From CAZPUI01 sp964415525 (lineage in GTDB: Bacteria; Acidobacteriota; Holophagae; Holophagales; Holophagaceae): 7,722 bases of DNA. The notes under the pieces were generated by a model that saw nothing but the letters and a program-made list of their open reading frames with translations, was not told the DNA's origin and did no database searches. Numbering within the stretch: the first letter of the stretch is position 1; every line of letters begins with the position of its first letter. This document shows positions 1-7,627 of the stretch, piece after piece. The position numbers and the translations under genes are program-made. The stretch lies in contig CAYQAS010000165.1 of the NCBI GenBank assembly GCA_964415525.1, positions 1-7,722 on the forward strand, given 5' to 3'.

Positions 1-1
1 C

Positions 2-1093
<1,092 letters not shown>

Positions 1094-1105
1094 AAGCCGT
1101 CGAAA

Positions 1106-1142
1106 CAGGAGAAGCGCCGCGGATCCCGCGGAGCTTCTTCTG
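1106..1142. terminator. Strong hairpin between convergent genes, probable bidirectional terminator
   Basis: Bases 1106-1122 pair with 1126-1142: a 17-bp stem with one mismatch (1116/1132), one G-U-type pair and a 3-base loop (1123-1125). The core is the self-complementary ccgcgg on both arms. It starts 12 bases after the nuoF stop and ends 13 bases before the Roadblock stop, the expected place for a shared terminator. Neither side has a long T run: the minus-strand exit has only TTT, and the plus side has a pyrimidine-rich cttctgcttc. Efficiency as a classical intrinsic terminator is therefore uncertain; it could also act as a 3'-end stabilising structure. Confidence 0.75.
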
Positions 1143-1155
1143 CTTCAGCAAAGCC

Positions 1156-1515
1156 CTACAGCTCCTTGTTCAGTTCCTCGATGGCCTTGGCCATGAAATA
1201 GCGAGCCCGCCCCAGAATGCCGTCCCGGCGCATCACCAGGACCAGGGAGCAGTGCTCCTCGGCGCCCATCATGAGAATCCAGTGCTGGTTGGTGCAGAAG
1301 GCCACCTGCTCCACCTCGCCCTTGTCGAAGTCCTCCACCGCCTGCTGGAGGTGGCGCTTCACGACATTGCGGTAGGCGCCGAGCAGCTGCAGCGCCTCGT
1401 TGGGCACCTCGATGGTGCGGGAGCAGAGCGCCTCGCCGTCCTTGTCATTGAAGGTCGCGGCGATGGCCTCGGGGACCTTTTCGATCAGGCTGTCCAGGAT
1501 CGACTGGAAGGTCAT
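1156..1515 (-). CDS. Roadblock/LC7 (MglB-like) domain protein
   Basis: This 119-aa protein fits a single Roadblock/LC7 domain, the small alpha-beta fold that in bacteria acts as a homodimeric regulator or activator of Ras-like GTPases (MglB for MglA) or as a scaffold. What is seen: an N-terminal amphipathic helix (SILDSLIEKVPEAIAAT), then a strand-turn-strand with a DKDGEAL turn, a long middle helix (about 40-62), strands around EQVAFCTNQHWILMMG and SLVLVMRRDG, and a C-terminal helix (ARYFMAKAIEELNKEL). The length is typical of stand-alone Roadblock proteins. The ATG at 1515 is preceded by GGAG with 6 bases of spacing. It lies 61 bases downstream of the Yip1-like gene on the same strand and is probably cotranscribed. 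No Ras-like GTPase is visible in the window, so its partner must lie elsewhere. The family call rests on pattern recognition; the specific function is unknown. Confidence 0.72.
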   Translation of the reverse strand: MTFQSILDSLIEKVPEAIAATFNDKDGEALCSRTIEVPNEALQLLGAYRNVVKRHLQQAVEDFDKGEVEQVAFCTNQHWILMMGAEEHCSLVLVMRRDGILGRARYFMAKAIEELNKEL

Positions 1516-1521
1516 CGTCAG

Positions 1522-1525
1522 CTCC
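1522..1525 (-). promoter_or_regulatory. Ribosome binding site of the Roadblock gene
   Basis: The minus strand reads GGAG here, 6 bases before the ATG at 1515-1513. This supports the annotated start and shows that the gene can be translated independently of the upstream membrane-protein gene. Confidence 0.6.
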
Positions 1526-1576
1526 AGGTGTGGGAATCACCCATGATGGCGCGACCGGGGGCGGCGCGCCACCCCA

Positions 1577-2257
1577 TCAGACGCCAGCCAGCTGCATCGC
1601 CATCAGCCAGGCCAGCACGAGCATCAGGATGAACAGGACCACGGCGGATGCCGCATGCACCACCGTGGCCAGAATGCCCTTCCAGACGGGGAGTCCGTGC
1701 CAAGCGGCGAGGGCGAATCCCCGCATGCCCCAGAACCACAGCCCCAGGGGCATGAGCAGCGGCGCGAGGATCCAGCCGAGCCCGGGAATGTCGCCCAGGA
1801 GGGCCAGGGCGGCGCCCACAGAACCCACCAGCACGGCGTCCGCATCCGCCGAGGCCGAAACCCGGAAGCGAAGTCCGCGACAGCCCATCAGCCAGAGGGC
1901 CCCGTGATCCCACACGGCGTGGTGGAGCCAGAGGCTCAGCACCGAAAGGGGCGCCAGCAGGAGCAGCGCCGCCAGGAAGGGCGCCGTGTCCGGCGGTGCG
2001 GGGAGCTGGGTCGCCATCTCGCGGATCAGGGCGGGATCCACTGGGAATCCGCTCACGGGCAGCCGTCCGTCCAACATCCCGGCCTGCAGGTTTCGGTATT
2101 GCACCAATGCCAGCCAACCTCCTAAAAACGCCAGAGGCGACCGCCATAGCAGCATCCGAACCAGGGCAGGGCCCAGGGACGGCGCTTCCAATACCCGCGC
2201 GGGAAAGGCCTCCCAGGGTCGGAGGGCGGCGCGCAACAAGGCCTTCAAGGTCTCCAT
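1577..2257 (-). CDS. Five-helix integral membrane protein, Yip1 family-like
   Basis: The protein has 226 aa. Five hydrophobic segments are visible at about 36-54, 93-115, 140-160, 162-186 and 194-221, the last very long and hydrophobic. The N-terminus is cytoplasm-like and carries the RPWEAFPARVLEAP stretch; a short amphipathic P-x-x-xF segment before the first helix, followed by five helices, is the usual architecture of bacterial Yip1-domain proteins. The family's biochemical role in bacteria is not established, so none is assigned. The frame is open further upstream to 2422, but the start at 2257 is chosen because it has a GGAG at good spacing and the upstream residues look non-coding (basic, proline-rich, no hydrophobic pattern) and would fill the whole divergent intergenic region. 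It is the first gene of a probable two-gene unit with the Roadblock gene. An alternative is an unrelated polytopic protein; the membrane call is firm and the family call moderate. Confidence 0.72.
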   Translation of the reverse strand: METLKALLRAALRPWEAFPARVLEAPSLGPALVRMLLWRSPLAFLGGWLALVQYRNLQAGMLDGRLPVSGFPVDPALIREMATQLPAPPDTAPFLAALLLLAPLSVLSLWLHHAVWDHGALWLMGCRGLRFRVSASADADAVLVGSVGAALALLGDIPGLGWILAPLLMPLGLWFWGMRGFALAAWHGLPVWKGILATVVHAASAVVLFILMLVLAWLMAMQLAGV

Positions 2258-2264
2258 CCCATGG

Positions 2265-2268
2265 CTCC
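2265..2268 (-). promoter_or_regulatory. Ribosome binding site deciding the start of the Yip1-like gene
   Basis: The minus strand reads GGAG here, 7 bases before the ATG at 2257-2255. This site favours that start over the longer open frame reaching 2422. A nearby ATG at 2262-2260 is in a different frame. Confidence 0.6.
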
Positions 2269-2407
2269 AAGCACTGAGGGGTGCCTCATGGCGGCGCTCT
2301 GTTCCCGGGGTAGGCACAGCGCGTGAGGACGCCTTTATCCTGGCAAGGCTGCCTCTTTCGCGCACGAAGAAGCACCCATTCCCATGCTCCGGACCGAACG
2401 CGCCGAT

Positions 2408-2411
2408 AGGA
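2408..2411 (+). promoter_or_regulatory. Ribosome binding site of the HEAT-repeat gene
   Basis: AGGA lies 9 bases before the ATG at 2421 and decides that start. The frame remains open upstream to 1986, but that part is antisense to the Yip1-like gene and has no comparable site. Confidence 0.55.
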
Positions 2412-2420
2412 ACGTTTGCC

Positions 2421-5102
2421 ATGGCCCGCCTTCACGCCACCCCACCCCTCACGCCCCTCGACGCGCTGCGCACCCTCCTTCTGGGATTCAATGAGGGTCA
2501 GACATCCTTTGCCAGCGACCTCGGTCATTCGGTCCAACGCCTTCGCCGCTCTGCCCTCAAGGTGCTCCGGGCCTATCTGCTGGATCCCGTCCGCCCCCGC
2601 GGGCTGAAGCGCGCCATCCTGAGCCTTCCCGCACGGTTCGACTGGCCCGACTGGGTTCCCATCCTCGAGGAGCTGCTGAACCGGGAGCCGGACCTCGGCC
2701 TCTTCGATGAGGGTTCGGCCGCCCTGGGAAGCCTCGGCATCCGATCCGCACGGGAGGCCCTCCAGCGGCTCTCGGAGTCCCGCACGGAGCCTGACCGGCA
2801 GACGGTGCTCCAACGGGAGCTCTCGCTCTTCACGCCCCAGCAGCCCCTGGCGCACTACCTCGGCCGTCTCCAGGAAGGTCAATCCAACGTCCGCCTGGCG
2901 AACCAAGGCGCCAAATTTCTCTCGGTCATGGTGGGCCCGGAGAACCTGGGTACTTTGATGGAGACGCTCGCTGCAGGGGATCCGCTGACTCAGCGCCTCA
3001 CACTCAAGGTGATGGGGAGCATTCCGCACCCCGAAGCGCCTCGCGCCCTGCTCCGGCATCTCGAGCTCCTGCGGCGCGAGCGAGAGGACCGACAGACCCT
3101 CCTCGCCCTGATTCATCGGATTGCCGCCCTGCCCCGCACCCGCATTCGAGAAGAATTCTGCACCTTGCTGGAGGAAAGATTCGGTGCCAGGGATGCCCTT
3201 GCGATGAGCCGCCTGAAGGGCGCCATCGGCACGGACGAACCGAGTCTGGGCACCCTGCTGGAACCGCTTCGGATCCATGTTTCGGGCACCTACGAAGGCT
3301 TTCTTGTGGAGGCCATGGCCCTGCTCCTCGAGAGCAAGGTTGCCCGCTTCGGCGCCTACCATGCCGAAGTCGAGGAAGCCTCCACGTCTCGGCTGAGCCA
3401 GATCCAGGAGCAGGCGGAGTCCATCGGCGAAATCCTCGCCTACCTCGTGAGCGATCAACAGATACCCCTGGAGGACGTGGTGCCCGCCCTGAAGGCCGCC
3501 TTCCAGAGCCGACTCGGGCAGGACGGCCTCCTCCAGGCCTATCTCCAGCTCGTGCCGGTGAACGATGAGGGGGCGTTTACCGAACTCCTCCAGGAGCCCG
3601 AACCCCATCTGAGGGAGAAGTATCTGGATGCCTTAGGAGGTCGGGAGGAAGACGCCCTCACCGAATTCTTCCTCCGAGCGATGCAGGATCCCATCGTGGA
3701 GGTGGGCCAGCGCGCCATCCATCATCTCGGCCGTCTGCCGGGCAGTTTCCGCGCCCTGATGGCCATGTTCGAATCCGGACAACTCGAACAGGTCCGCCGC
3801 GCCATCCGCGTCTTCGGAGAGAACCGCATCCGCATGGCCGCGGAACCGCTGGTGGAGTTCCTGCGCCAGGACAGCCCCGATGATCTGCTGGTGGAAGCCG
3901 TCGATGCGCTTGCGAACATGCGGCACCAGGGCGCAGCGCCGGTCCTTCTGGATCTCCTTCACGACGGCAAGCCACTCACCCTCCAGGCCTCCCTCACCCG
4001 CGCCCTCACCGAACTGGAGACCCCGGAGGCCAGCCTCGGCCTCCTCGCCCGCGCGCCCCACCTGAAGCAGGCGAGCGTCCTCATCCAGACGCTCGAAGGC
4101 ACTCTGGCGGCCTTCGCCGACTACCAGCACCCGCTACCCTCTGCCGAGCTCCCTGCCTTCCTCGCGCTCCTGGAGCGCTGCTGCGATGCCCGGGAGGGCG
4201 AAGGGCAGCAGGTGCGCGCCATCCTCGCCTGCGAGGGGCTCTACATCTTCGACCGGGATGCCTACCTGAAGCTGAAGGATCGCTTCTCCGACGTCCTGTC
4301 CGACCTCCGCCTCAAGGAAAACTGGGACCGGGAAATGAACGAGCGCATCAGCGCCCTGGTCAAGGAGATGGGGCGCAGGGCGGAGCAGCTCGGACACCTC
4401 TCCAAGCGCGAGGCGGAACTCCGCCACCGCATGACCCAACTGCCACCTTCCGGCGCCGGTCGCGTGGATGAGCTGCTGGCCTTGCGGGAGGGCCTGAACT
4501 CCCCCGATCTCATCCTCCGACCGGAAATGGCACGGGAAGTCGCGGATTTCGTACTGAAGGGCCTCGGCCAGTCCCAGTCAGAGTGGCGAGAGATCGCCCA
4601 TCTCTGCGAGATCGGCGGCATCAGCGGCTGTCGTGACTTGGCAGATCCAATCCGTGCCATCTATCAGCGAGCCTCGGGACTCGGCCTTCGGAGCGCCTCC
4701 CAAAAGGCCCTCCAGCAACTGGGGCTCTCCGCGGCCGACATCGAACGGCGGCGCACGGTGCGCACCATCCTCGTCCTGGAGCCGAGCGCCTTCTTCCGCC
4801 GCCGCATCATCCTGGCCCTGCAGCAGGACACCAGCTGGACCGTCCGAGAGGCGGGCTCCCGGAGCGAGGCCGAGGCCCAGTTGGCGGAGCAGGCCGTGGA
4901 CGCCCTCGTCACGGAACACCAGGATGCCGCGGGGGACCTCCAGCCCTGGGTGGACAGCCGGTGGCAAAAGGGCCAGTGCGATCGCGTACTGCTCTCCACT
5001 GCGGACCGCGGGGCCGGAGCCTCGTGGCAGGGGCCGATGATGGCCGGGGCGCTCTTCAAACCGTATCCCCCGGAGCAGCTCATCGATATGCTGAAATCCT
5101 GA
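2421..5102 (+). CDS. HEAT-repeat protein with C-terminal phosphorylation-deficient receiver domain
   Basis: This 893-aa protein has no signal peptide or membrane helix, so it is probably cytoplasmic. Residues about 80-560 are mainly paired amphipathic helices of HEAT type; the clearest units are near 155-216 and 395-545 (for example LREKYLDALGG, DPIVEVGQRAIHHLGRLP, DLLVEAVDALANM with APVLLDLL). A charged, coiled-coil-like helix lies at about 633-671, and another helical HEAT-like piece at about 730-770. Residues about 781-893 read as a response-regulator receiver fold: first strand TILVLEP followed by SAFFRRR, third strand VDALVTE, fourth strand DRVLLST, fifth strand ALFKPYPPEQL. The acidic pair after strand one is E787-P788, and the phosphoacceptor aspartate position holds E832. 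S859/T860 and K880, matching the conserved Ser/Thr and Lys, are kept. It is therefore a pseudo-receiver that probably cannot be phosphorylated normally. HEAT solenoids serve as binding scaffolds; the partner is unknown. It is the first gene of the three-gene cluster, 20 bases before the next. HEAT call firm, receiver call fairly firm. Confidence 0.83.
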   Translation: MARLHATPPLTPLDALRTLLLGFNEGQTSFASDLGHSVQRLRRSALKVLRAYLLDPVRPRGLKRAILSLPARFDWPDWVPILEELLNREPDLGLFDEGSAALGSLGIRSAREALQRLSESRTEPDRQTVLQRELSLFTPQQPLAHYLGRLQEGQSNVRLANQGAKFLSVMVGPENLGTLMETLAAGDPLTQRLTLKVMGSIPHPEAPRALLRHLELLRREREDRQTLLALIHRIAALPRTRIREEFCTLLEERFGARDALAMSRLKGAIGTDEPSLGTLLEPLRIHVSGTYEGFLVEAMALLLESKVARFGAYHAEVEEASTSRLSQIQEQAESIGEILAYLVSDQQIPLEDVVPALKAAFQSRLGQDGLLQAYLQLVPVNDEGAFTELLQEPEPHLREKYLDALGGREEDALTEFFLRAMQDPIVEVGQRAIHHLGRLPGSFRALMAMFESGQLEQVRRAIRVFGENRIRMAAEPLVEFLRQDSPDDLLVEAVDALANMRHQGAAPVLLDLLHDGKPLTLQASLTRALTELETPEASLGLLARAPHLKQASVLIQTLEGTLAAFADYQHPLPSAELPAFLALLERCCDAREGEGQQVRAILACEGLYIFDRDAYLKLKDRFSDVLSDLRLKENWDREMNERISALVKEMGRRAEQLGHLSKREAELRHRMTQLPPSGAGRVDELLALREGLNSPDLILRPEMAREVADFVLKGLGQSQSEWREIAHLCEIGGISGCRDLADPIRAIYQRASGLGLRSASQKALQQLGLSAADIERRRTVRTILVLEPSAFFRRRIILALQQDTSWTVREAGSRSEAEAQLAEQAVDALVTEHQDAAGDLQPWVDSRWQKGQCDRVLLSTADRGAGASWQGPMMAGALFKPYPPEQLIDMLKS

Positions 5103-5113
5103 CCCATCCAACC

Positions 5114-5117
5114 GAGG
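5114..5117 (+). promoter_or_regulatory. Ribosome binding site of the TPR/propeller gene
   Basis: GAGG lies 5 bases before the ATG at 5123, in the 20-base gap after the HEAT gene stop. It supports this start over the open frame extending back to 4961, and the protein then begins with a clear signal peptide. Confidence 0.6.
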
Positions 5118-5122
5118 CCCTC

Positions 5123-6592
5123 ATGACCTTAGGCCCCAGCAGGCTCATCATCCCGGCTCTGGTGTGGCAGGTCGCATGGGTGGGCGGCCTCCATGCCCAG
5201 GAACCGGACCTCGCCGAGCGGCTCTTTCGATCCGGCGAACGGGCCTATGCCGCCCGGAGCCACGACGAGGCCTTCGACACCTGGAATCAGCTGCTGAAGC
5301 AGGCGCCCACCTCACCCCTTGCCGCCCAGGCGCTCTACCTCATGGCCAAACATCAGGTGGAAGTTGCCCAGGCACCGGATCTGGCCCTGCCCTTCCTTGA
5401 ACGCCTGCGCACGGAGCATATTGGCCAACCCATCGCCGCATCCGGACTGCTCCTCCGAGGTCAGGTTCTGGCCGGCAAGGCGCGCAAGCCTACCGACCTC
5501 AAGGAGGCCATCGCCGAGTTCAACCGCGTGGTGGACCTCTTTCCATCGCACCCAGCCGTTCCCCAGGCGCACCTCGCCCTTGGGAAGGCCTACCTGGATC
5601 AGGGTTCCCTGGGTCGGGCCCTGGACCACACCACGGAGGTCCTGCGCTGGGATGCCGATGCGCCGGAGGCCGCCGGTGCGCTGCTGCTGACGGCGGAAAT
5701 CCTCGACATGGCAGGCGACCTCAAGGGCTGCCTGCGCACCCTCCAGAGCCTGAAGGACCGCTTCCCGGCCCGCCCTGAAGCTCTGGAGGCCACGTGGCGC
5801 CTCGGCGTCCGCATCCAGCACCGGCTGCTCAAGCCGCCCCTCAAGTCCCATGGCCCCTGGCCCGAGGGTCGGCAGAAGTGGCTCAAGACCCCCACCCTGC
5901 TGGCCACGGGTCCCGACGGCAGCCTGTACATCTACCAGGATGATCTGGACCGAGCCTTCCGGCTCGAGAACGGCGCGCTCCAGCCCACGAACGCCACCGC
6001 GAAGGATGCCCGGGCCCTCTTCGTGACCCCGGCGGGCAAGGCGGGACTCGTGTCCGCCAAGCAGGGCATCGTGCGCGAGGATCTTCCGAATCCCATCCCC
6101 TTGGGATCGCTGGGGAACCCCACCGGAGCGGTTCACGACAGCTGGGGCAACCTCTGGGTCTCCGACGCCAAGGCGGGCGCCCTCGGCATCTTCCTGACGG
6201 ATGCCACCTCCCGCACCCTGCCAAGCCCCGGTGTCACGGCCCTCGGCGCCCTCCCCGGCGGGGCCATGGTGGCGGCCAGCGACGCCAACCGCACCTTCCA
6301 GATCCTGGACGCCACCGGCCAGCCCCGGGCGTCCTGGGCCTATGGGAAGGAACTCCCCGCGCCCTTCAAATATGTGCTGTCCCTCGCCACCGATGCCACG
6401 GGCCACATGGCCGCACTGGTAGACGGGGACTTCGAGGGGGTCGTGATCTGGGGCCCGGGTGGTCAGCTCCTACGCCACGCCACCTACAAGCAGCTCGGGC
6501 TCTCGGGCAGGTTCAGGGCCCTGGCATTCGACCGGCAGGGCGGCCTCATCGTGGCGGACCGCTCCAACGATCTCCTCATCCGGCTCTTCTGA
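5123..6592 (+). CDS. Secreted TPR protein with C-terminal beta-propeller (NHL/SMP-30-like) domain
   Basis: This protein has 489 aa. Residues 1-25 form a signal peptide (R7, then the hydrophobic run LIIPALVWQVAWVGGL, with a likely cut after LHA), so it should act in the periplasm or cell envelope; there is no lipobox cysteine. Residues about 28-235 are TPR-type helix pairs, e.g. AERLFRSGERAYAARSHDEA, then DLKEAIAEFNRVVDLFPSHP and QAHLALGKAYLDQGSLGRAL, similar to outer-membrane assembly or YbgF-like TPR proteins. Residues about 253-489 contain repeated short strands with Gly/Asp turns typical of NHL or SMP-30-like propeller blades: PDGSLYIYQD, DSWGNLWVSDAKAG, LPGGAMVAASDANR, DATGHMAALVDGD, and FDRQGGLIVADRSND. 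About five blades are discernible. I see no catalytic metal site that I can assign. It lies 20 bases after the HEAT gene and 3 bases before the PEGA gene, so cotranscription and a shared role are likely. The exact function is unknown. Confidence 0.78.
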   Translation: MTLGPSRLIIPALVWQVAWVGGLHAQEPDLAERLFRSGERAYAARSHDEAFDTWNQLLKQAPTSPLAAQALYLMAKHQVEVAQAPDLALPFLERLRTEHIGQPIAASGLLLRGQVLAGKARKPTDLKEAIAEFNRVVDLFPSHPAVPQAHLALGKAYLDQGSLGRALDHTTEVLRWDADAPEAAGALLLTAEILDMAGDLKGCLRTLQSLKDRFPARPEALEATWRLGVRIQHRLLKPPLKSHGPWPEGRQKWLKTPTLLATGPDGSLYIYQDDLDRAFRLENGALQPTNATAKDARALFVTPAGKAGLVSAKQGIVREDLPNPIPLGSLGNPTGAVHDSWGNLWVSDAKAGALGIFLTDATSRTLPSPGVTALGALPGGAMVAASDANRTFQILDATGQPRASWAYGKELPAPFKYVLSLATDATGHMAALVDGDFEGVVIWGPGGQLLRHATYKQLGLSGRFRALAFDRQGGLIVADRSNDLLIRLF

Positions 6593-6595
6593 ACC

Positions 6596-7627
6596 ATGCG
6601 CATGCGAACTGTCTCCCTCCTTCTGCTGGCCGCGCTGTCCGTAATGGCGCAGGACCCTGCCCTCCGAGAAGCCCTCGCCACGGGCAAGGCCCTCTGGTCC
6701 CAGCAGGGCGACCGCGAGGGCGCCGTGGCACGCCTTGAGCCGGTGATGAACGCCCTGGAGCCCAAGGCCCAGGAACTCAGTCCCGAGTGGCTGCGCATGC
6801 TCTGCGAGGCCCATGCGTGGATGGCCATCCTCGAGGATCGGGTCCCCGCGCGGCGCCCCCAGGCCCAGAAACACCTCGAACGGCTGATCGAGCTCGATCC
6901 AGGTTTTGATTTGGACCGCAGCGTCACCAACGCCCGCCTCCAGACCGCCTTCGATACCCTGCGCACCACCCGGCTCGCCAAGGTGACCCTGACCGTCGCG
7001 CCGGAAGGCGGCATTCTCGAGGTGGACGGCAAGGAGGCACCGACCGCCAGCGGCACCCGGTACCTCAAACCCGGCAGTCATACCTTCGTCTACCGAAAGC
7101 CAGGCCATCGGCCTCAGGGTCAGCCCCTGGAGCTGGCACCCCGAGACACCAAGGCCGTCTCCCTGACCCTCGAGCGGGTGGCTTCCACTGTGACCCTGGC
7201 CTTCTCTCCGGCCGAGGTTTCCATTGCTGTGGACGGCAAGGCCGTGGGACAGAGTCGACTCGGAAAGGACACCAAGGCCACCGCCGAGAAGCTGGGGGTC
7301 ACGTTGGACCAGGTTTCCGAAGACTTCACCGTGGACGGCCTCGGCGTAGGTGAACACGTGCTGGAGATCAGCGCGCCTTGCCATCGCACACGCCGGCTGC
7401 GCCTGCCTCCCGACCTGGCTACCCCATTTGCCGACCACGCCCTGGAGGCCGTGCGCCTCGAGAAGGCGGAAGGCAGGCTGCACCTGAACGCTCAGCACGA
7501 GGGAGGCATCGCCTATCTGTCTGGGCGCGCCATTGGGCCCCTGCCCGTGAAGGATCAGGTGGTCTGTGCGGGCACCTATGACCTTCGAGTGGATTTCCCG
7601 GCCGGAGCATTCACCCAGCGGATTTAG
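6596..7627 (+). CDS. Secreted PEGA-repeat protein, apparently cut short by an in-frame TAG
   Basis: The open frame encodes 343 aa. Residues 1-18 are a signal peptide (MRMR, then TVSLLLLAALSVMA, cut before QD), placing the protein in the periplasm or at the surface. Residues about 20-125 are helical and TPR-like (LERLIELDPGFDLD resembles a TPR end). PEGA-type beta repeats follow: about 128-193 (APEGGILEVDGKEAP, then GSHTFVYRKPGHRP), about 197-288 (FSPAEVSIAVDGKAVGQ, then GEHVLEISAPCHR) and about 293-343 (GIAYLSGRAIGPLPV, then GTYDLRVDFPAGAF). PEGA domains are surface or carbohydrate-associated beta modules with unsettled roles. The third repeat is interrupted at TAG 7625-7627, and the same frame continues as plausible protein. 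The start may be ATG 6596 or ATG 6602; no good Shine-Dalgarno site is seen, and the 3-base gap after the previous stop suggests translational coupling. Whether a functional 343-aa product is made is uncertain. Confidence 0.75.
   Translation: MRMRTVSLLLLAALSVMAQDPALREALATGKALWSQQGDREGAVARLEPVMNALEPKAQELSPEWLRMLCEAHAWMAILEDRVPARRPQAQKHLERLIELDPGFDLDRSVTNARLQTAFDTLRTTRLAKVTLTVAPEGGILEVDGKEAPTASGTRYLKPGSHTFVYRKPGHRPQGQPLELAPRDTKAVSLTLERVASTVTLAFSPAEVSIAVDGKAVGQSRLGKDTKATAEKLGVTLDQVSEDFTVDGLGVGEHVLEISAPCHRTRRLRLPPDLATPFADHALEAVRLEKAEGRLHLNAQHEGGIAYLSGRAIGPLPVKDQVVCAGTYDLRVDFPAGAFTQRI

Larger units (their letters stand above)
2258..2420. promoter_or_regulatory. Divergent intergenic region expected to hold two promoters
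   Basis: These 163 bases separate the start codons of the minus-strand Yip1-like gene and the plus-strand HEAT gene, so promoters for both units should lie here. I found no convincing -35/-10 pair on either strand and no good sigma-54 (GG-N10-GC) match. A weak GATAAA-like box is present on the minus strand (around 2335-2340) without a matching -35. The presence of promoters is inferred from gene orientation, not from a motif. Confidence 0.45.

Noticed and set aside
1518..2270. A 250-codon minus-strand open frame overlapping the Yip1-like gene
   Set aside because: It is in a different frame from the clear five-helix membrane protein, and its translation is Gly/Arg/Pro-rich without hydrophobic segments.
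2334..2360. Possible sigma-54 promoter around ctggcaaggctgcctc
   Set aside because: The GG and GC elements are not 10 bases apart as required, so it does not fit the consensus.
1986..2420. N-terminal extension of the HEAT-repeat protein by 145 codons
   Set aside because: This part is antisense to the Yip1-like gene and the divergent intergenic region. A ribosome binding site supports the start at 2421.
2286..3608. A 440-codon open frame on the minus strand opposite the HEAT gene
   Set aside because: The opposite frame carries continuous HEAT-like helices. This one has no recognisable domain and lies entirely within that gene.
5312..6406. A 364-codon minus-strand open frame opposite the TPR/propeller gene
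   Set aside because: Gly-rich and Arg-rich text without pattern; the plus strand has a signal peptide, TPRs and propeller repeats.
6470..7498. A 342-codon minus-strand open frame opposite the PEGA gene
   Set aside because: It is a shadow frame; the plus strand shows a signal peptide and PEGA repeats in the same interval.
7625..7627. TAG read as pyrrolysine or as a reassigned codon
   Set aside because: nuoF and the Roadblock gene end naturally at TAG, with a terminator between them, so TAG works as a stop here. No pyrrolysine-type enzyme family or stem-loop insertion element is visible.
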